Below are positions 60,601-64,000 of a DNA stretch of 64,000 nt, piece by piece. Under the pieces are notes generated by a model, which was not told the origin of the DNA, did no database searches, and worked only from the letters and a program-made list of their open reading frames with translations. A program made the translations under genes and the position numbers. This DNA is from Coffea arabica (lineage: Eukaryota > Streptophyta > Magnoliopsida > Gentianales > Rubiaceae): NCBI RefSeq assembly GCF_036785885.1, contig NC_092329.1, positions 1,364,001-1,428,000 of the forward strand. The letters are read 5' to 3'. How positions within the stretch are numbered: the first letter of the stretch is position 1; every line of letters starts with the position of its first letter.

Positions 60601-61497
60601 CACATTGACACCGGGAGCAAAAGGTGGGCCAGGAGGTGTATGAACTGCAATCCCATCTCCCCCATTTCTGTTGGCGGGAGGAGGAGGAGGCAAATTCTCT
60701 GGTGGCTCACTGCCGTAAGACTTGAAGGTTCCCCAAAACGAGGCCCTAAGTCTTTTTCCCCATTCTTCTTCCGTCATTGATCTCTTGTCAGAGGCAATCC
60801 TGGTAGCACCACCGTTACTAGTTTTAACTCTCCCAATCTCCAGGAAACTCCCTTGAAGGGGAGCCATCTGGTGTGGACGGAAATAGTAGGCGGTCTTGCA
60901 ATTGGGACAGAGGCTAACAGCCTGGTATTGGTGCACTCCTCCATTTGGCCCGCCTGTGGCTTGTTTCTTGTCCGCATTACTAGTGTTGTTATTGATCATG
61001 TTATTCGAGGAGGAGCTGCTGTTGCTCCACTCGCCATTAGGACGAGGATGACTAATGTTGTTTGAATCACAGTTATTAGTAGTATCAATAACACCATCAT
61101 GGTTATTGGAACTTGAATCGAAAGGGAAGGCTTCAAAAGTGGGAGTGGAAGAGGGAGGAATGAGGTGGGGGTGACGCTCGGTGAAGAGGATATCCATTTG
61201 CTTAGCGCAGCGAGGGCAGTTGGCCTCCGCCCTAATTCTGCGAACCGTGTGGTAGTCGTCCGAACCGCCACCGCCACCGCCCCCGCGGTCCCACTTGTAC
61301 CTCTCCTGCACCCCTATCAGTGACTCCCTACGCTTAAGATAAGAGCCCACGTGCAGGCAATTCACGAAACCTCTATTGTTCTGCTTTTGCCACGGGTGGC
61401 TCTGGCTCTGCTTCCATCTTCGTGCGGATGATGAAGCTGTTGTCGCTGCCGCCACTCGGTCTTTCAGCCTCACCCATTTCCAAATTCCCCGGGACAT
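44628..61497 (-). CDS. CLPX: Mitochondrial-type ClpX, ATP-dependent Clp protease unfoldase subunit, 15 exons
   Basis: AAA+ unfoldase that feeds substrates to the ClpP protease, in plants in the mitochondrial matrix. Minus-strand exons: 61497-60439, 59726-59665, 59550-59438, 59257-59178, 58628-58578, 56331-56257, 56130-56053, 55024-54968, 48320-48250, 48129-48030, 47925-47821, 46230-46168, 45961-45839, 45710-45552 and 44702-44628. Phases all agree and the product is 756 residues. An Arg-rich presequence is followed by a zinc-finger-like pair, CPRC (94-97) and CPNC (197-200), separated by an Asn/Ser-rich insert. Walker A GPTGSGKT is at 407-414, the GYVG pore loop at 440-443 and Walker B VYIDEVD at 469-475. 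[10 protein letters not shown] and the C-terminal SALTEDQL and TGARGLRA blocks follow, and it ends EVSSRAISM. Intron 4 starts with GC. Introns carry a Copia, a Stowaway and a MULE-type element. Confidence 0.95.
44747..45495. mobile_element. MULE-type non-autonomous element in the last CLPX intron (749 bp)
   Basis: Terminal inverted repeats of about 100 bp start GGGTTAGTTGCAATTAATCC at the left. The inverted right end starts GGGTTAATCACAATTAGTCC. A perfect 10-bp duplication AATAATAAAA flanks it (44737-44746 and 45496-45505). It fills nearly all of the 849-bp intron. There is no coding capacity. Confidence 0.92.
45516..45532. repeat. G homopolymer (17)
   Basis: A run of about 17 G lies between the MULE-type element and the CLPX exon 14 donor, inside the last CLPX intron. 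Confidence 0.9.
48373..48519 (+). repeat. Left LTR of the Copia element
   Basis: 147 bp, differing from the right LTR at about 6 positions by eye. Its first dinucleotide is TA in place of TG. Confidence 0.95.
48708..52879 (+). pseudogene. Copia gag-pol polyprotein, inactivated
   Basis: The reading frame starts at ATG 48708. Gag has a CCHC knuckle ([14 protein letters not shown], about 49473-49514). The protease shows DSGVT in place of DSGAT (about 49752). GAG-pre-integrase (CRLGHP) and the integrase core ([22 protein letters not shown]) follow to 50660. Reverse transcriptase carries the intact YVDD box (about 51929-51940). RNase H includes YSDADWA and [11 protein letters not shown]-like blocks. 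In-frame stops lie at 48783 (TGA), 49515 (TGA), 50661 (TAA), 51651 (TAG) and 52625 (TAG). Frameshifts lie near 50900, 51285, 52480 and 52575. The product cannot be made whole, so the copy is inactive. Confidence 0.93.
52887..53033 (+). repeat. Right LTR of the Copia element
   Basis: 147 bp, TG to CA bounded, directly preceded by the purine tract and followed by the ATGAC duplication. Confidence 0.95.
53039..54967. other. Remaining part of CLPX intron 8
   Basis: Intron sequence with no recognisable gene. The open frame at 53458-53841 (minus) has no domain, start context or splice support. Confidence 0.5.
56572..57011. mobile_element. Stowaway-type MITE in CLPX intron 5 (440 bp)
   Basis: It begins CTCCCTCCATCCCATTT, ends AATTTTGGGATGGAGGGAG, and has TA on both sides (56570-56571 and 57012-57013). 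It is longer than the copy at 10963-11224 but has the same termini. Confidence 0.85.
57592..57623. repeat. (CT)n microsatellite
   Basis: About 16 CT units in CLPX intron 5, immediately left of a tandem duplication. Confidence 0.95.
57641..57792. repeat. Tandem duplication, unit 75-77 bp
   Basis: Two almost identical copies, 57641-57717 and 57718-57792, share CAATACTATAACAGTTGTGG and CCCTAAACCCAAAGCAT. They differ by a 2-bp deletion (ACACATGTC against ACACGTC). Near identity implies a recent duplication, within CLPX intron 5. Confidence 0.95.
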
Positions 61498-64000
61498 AAT
61501 ACCACTGTATTTATCAGCCTTAGCTCTACGCTCTATTCCTCCCCGGTGATAATATATAATGATGATAATACCATTTACAACTAAACTGGTAATAACCTAC
61601 TCCGCCCACGTTTCTCCCACTTTAGAGTTTTAGATTTGTTTCTTCTGTAACGAAATTGACCGTAGAAATCGGGATCAATGAATGAACTCAATACAATTAA
61701 CAAGTCTACAATCAAGTGTCGAATGGCTAGATCTTACTATCTGAGCGACCGTGCTTTTATAAGTATCTACTAATACTCTATCTTCTTGACGTGAACAAGC
61801 GAGCTCCAAGGCACACACCCAGGATAGAAAATAACGTTTAGGTGCCGGGAGAGTTCGTAGGAGACGGATTTGTTTTTTTAATGAAGCAGCAAAATAAAAT
61901 GTCAAAAAAATGAAACCGACCCCCCTGCCCCTGTAGCAGCAGTTTGTGCCATCGACTCTTACCTCCTCCCCATACTTGCAGTTTGACATGCGTTCACATC
62001 TGAATTGCATCGTTGCACTCGACAAGTGGAATAATTGGGCTTCACAATCCACAGCCGCAATTCACAAGGTCATTGGGTTTCCATACTAACTAGATTTCAA
62101 CTCGTGCAATATGGTTTACGATTATGAAAAAATTTAATACTTTTAATAAATTAAAAATATATAAAACTATTAAATAGGGTTAAAATGAGGAGAAGAGAAG
62201 GATAAATTCGTTACCAGACAAGTCCATCTTGCTTCCATTTTCACGCCATAATCAATTAATCAATGCAAAATTTAAAAAAAAAATAAATAAGAACGAACTA
62301 ATGTAAATTAGAGGAATTTACACCTGTATTGTACATTTCAATGGTCGAAAGGTTAGACGTCCAAATGCAATCTTCTTGGTATAATATTACTAGGGGAGGA
62401 GTGTCCGCGCATCGTGCTGGTGTTTAGTGCCTGTGGTTGAAGAAGGTTTTTTGGTTGGACAAATAATAATACATTGCGAGAATAATATATTGCGATAAAT
62501 AATTAGAAGCAGGTATGATTATAAGACAAATAACATACGAGTCTTTCAATATTAGAATCAGGAAGTTCCCGAAAACATATAATTAGATGCAGCAAGTTCC
62601 CAAAGGTGTACGGATAAATATTTATGAAATTATTTCAGGTAAAAACTACGAGATAGATAGCAGAGTAGTTGAACAAGACATCATGTATGTCTACTTATTT
62701 AGTGATACGAATAGTAGTAAACTCATGTAGATGCTGTAATGGACAGCAGTCAGATGCGTTGTTTCTTGGTGGTTTCTTCATTTGGTCCCAACTTCAGCAT
62801 CTACATGATGAGTGTAGAACATACATGATCGAGGGCCCTCCGCAACTTCCTGCTTCAACTACTCTGACTGCTGAAGTTGAAAGTGGAGGCAACGCAGGGA
62901 TGTTGGTGCCTTTTCTTGTCGAAGTAGCTACTCTTGGTGCTTTTGGCTTAAGGAAGCAAGTAAGCTGAGGGAGTTCTGTGGTAAAGGACTACACACTGCT
63001 AATGTCCACATTCGGTCGGTCTTCAAGTGGGTGAGTCATTAACTTACCAATAGAAGGTGATTAAGGACAAGCTGTAGCAGAATGAAGAAACCATGGGACC
63101 AAAATGAAACAGAGGCCAAGTGAAAGCCTCATCAAATCCCAAATTAAGTTAATGACCCTCGTAAAGATTGTCGGTCGGGCCCTCCGCAACTTCCTGCTTC
63201 AGTGAGGGGTGATTGTTTCCATGCCTAGGATTTATGCAGTATAAGGGCATAAAAAAATATCCCAATCCCAGAATATGAAAAGGTTGAAAATGAAGAAGGT
63301 GAAGAGAAGGCATGGAAACAATCATAACCGACGCAACCGTTGGACATTAACTTACCAACGTCTGGCTATTTAATTGAGGCTATAATGAGAAATAAATGGA
63401 GTGTTTCGGCCATAAGCTCGGGTGAGAGAGGAAACGATGCAGCATTCTGTTTTAGACAAAGGTTTCAAGAGAAAACCCAATCCCCGAAACTCAGGAGCCA
63501 TTAGTAGGCCCATGTTTATGGCCATTAAATTCAGGTATAAATGATAGAGAAAGAGGTCTGAAAAGATGTGCTTCCACACCTAAGCTCTAACCACGGTAAT
63601 GGTTGAGCAAGGTTGGCCTTTCTTATTCTCTTTCACTTGTGGGCTCGCTATACAAGTGATTTCCAAGTTCAGTGATCATTAATCAAACGGCGCACTTATA
63701 ATGTGTGAAGGCCATTTCAGTAATGACCGTGTTGATTCAATTGCCGTATTTATAGTCATGACTTTTTCTTTTCATAATGACCGCACTTATGATGTGTGAA
63801 GGCCATTTAAGTAATTTCACAAACCCACAGGCTTATGTGTGTTGTACCAAAAGCAACAAATGGTTGCAGATTAATTACACATACCATAAATACCCAGATG
63901 TTTCAACAACATAAAGTTTTAAATGTCCATAAATAAGGGTATTTCGATTAATTAATATATAACCACAAACTTCCCTCACTTGTACCTATAGCTTGTAAAA
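61498..64000. other. CLPX upstream region and repeat-bearing spacer
   Basis: The first several hundred bases upstream of 61497 should hold the CLPX promoter. Further right there is no gene I can support. The open frame at 62669-62968 has no recognised domain. Direct repeats (62833-62857 with 63177-63201, and 63691-63726 with 63782-63815) and a 16-bp inverted repeat (63211-63226 with 63308-63323) are present. Confidence 0.45.

Noticed and set aside
62669-62968. 99-residue plus-strand open frame as a small gene
   Set aside because: No domain, and it overlaps a 25-bp repeat that recurs outside the frame; coding status cannot be supported.

Overview
The window is nuclear DNA of a flowering plant, almost certainly a eudicot. 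The evidence is intron-rich genes with GT-AG (and two GC-AG) introns, plant-only protein families (CP26 antenna protein, plastid-type cupins, plant fructokinase, plant mitochondrial ClpX with its long zinc-finger N-terminus), AT-rich spacers, and plant transposon types (Copia, LINE, tRNA-derived SINEs, Stowaway, hAT-like and MULE-like short elements). The species cannot be named from the sequence. No CRISPR, operon or bacterial feature is present.

Seven protein-coding genes can be read through exon by exon with consistent splice phases. In order they are: LHCB5/CP26 (527-2158, minus); a small glycine-rich protein (3799-7396, minus); a Ycf45/SPD1-like P-loop ATPase (8032-16014, plus); a plastid-type DUF861 cupin A (19064-22132, plus); a second cupin B with a hydrophobic N-terminus (31426-36455, plus); fructokinase (37971-39713, plus); and mitochondrial-type CLPX (44628-61497, minus, 15 exons). 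The glycine-rich and P-loop genes are head to head and share a 635-bp promoter interval. The two cupins are tandem paralogues split by retroelement debris.

The rest is largely mobile DNA. Elements with readable target-site duplications (TSDs) are: a 4.66-kb Copia element in a CLPX intron (TSD ATGAC); a MULE-type element in the last CLPX intron (10-bp TSD); another in an intron of the P-loop gene (9-bp TSD); four hAT-type non-autonomous elements (8-bp TSDs); a SINE with a perfect 15-bp TSD; and Stowaway-type elements flanked by TA. A decayed LINE fills about 25.4-28.6 kb. A terminal-inverted-repeat element at about 40.16-41.17 kb carries what looks like a captured piece of a NIPA-type magnesium transporter gene, plus an array of short palindromes near both ends.

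The genes are mainly organelle or housekeeping functions: light harvesting, plastid ATPase and cupin, sugar phosphorylation, and mitochondrial proteolysis. They do not form one pathway. Their order matches, from memory, Arabidopsis neighbours on chromosomes 4 (LHCB5, glycine-rich protein, tandem cupins, fructokinase) and 1 (P-loop gene, CLPX), suggesting an ancestral block that was split in Arabidopsis. I did not find a convincing undescribed molecular system. The strongest leads are the gene-capturing element with its palindromes, the transposon sitting directly upstream of cupin B, and the cupin pair with different predicted targeting.
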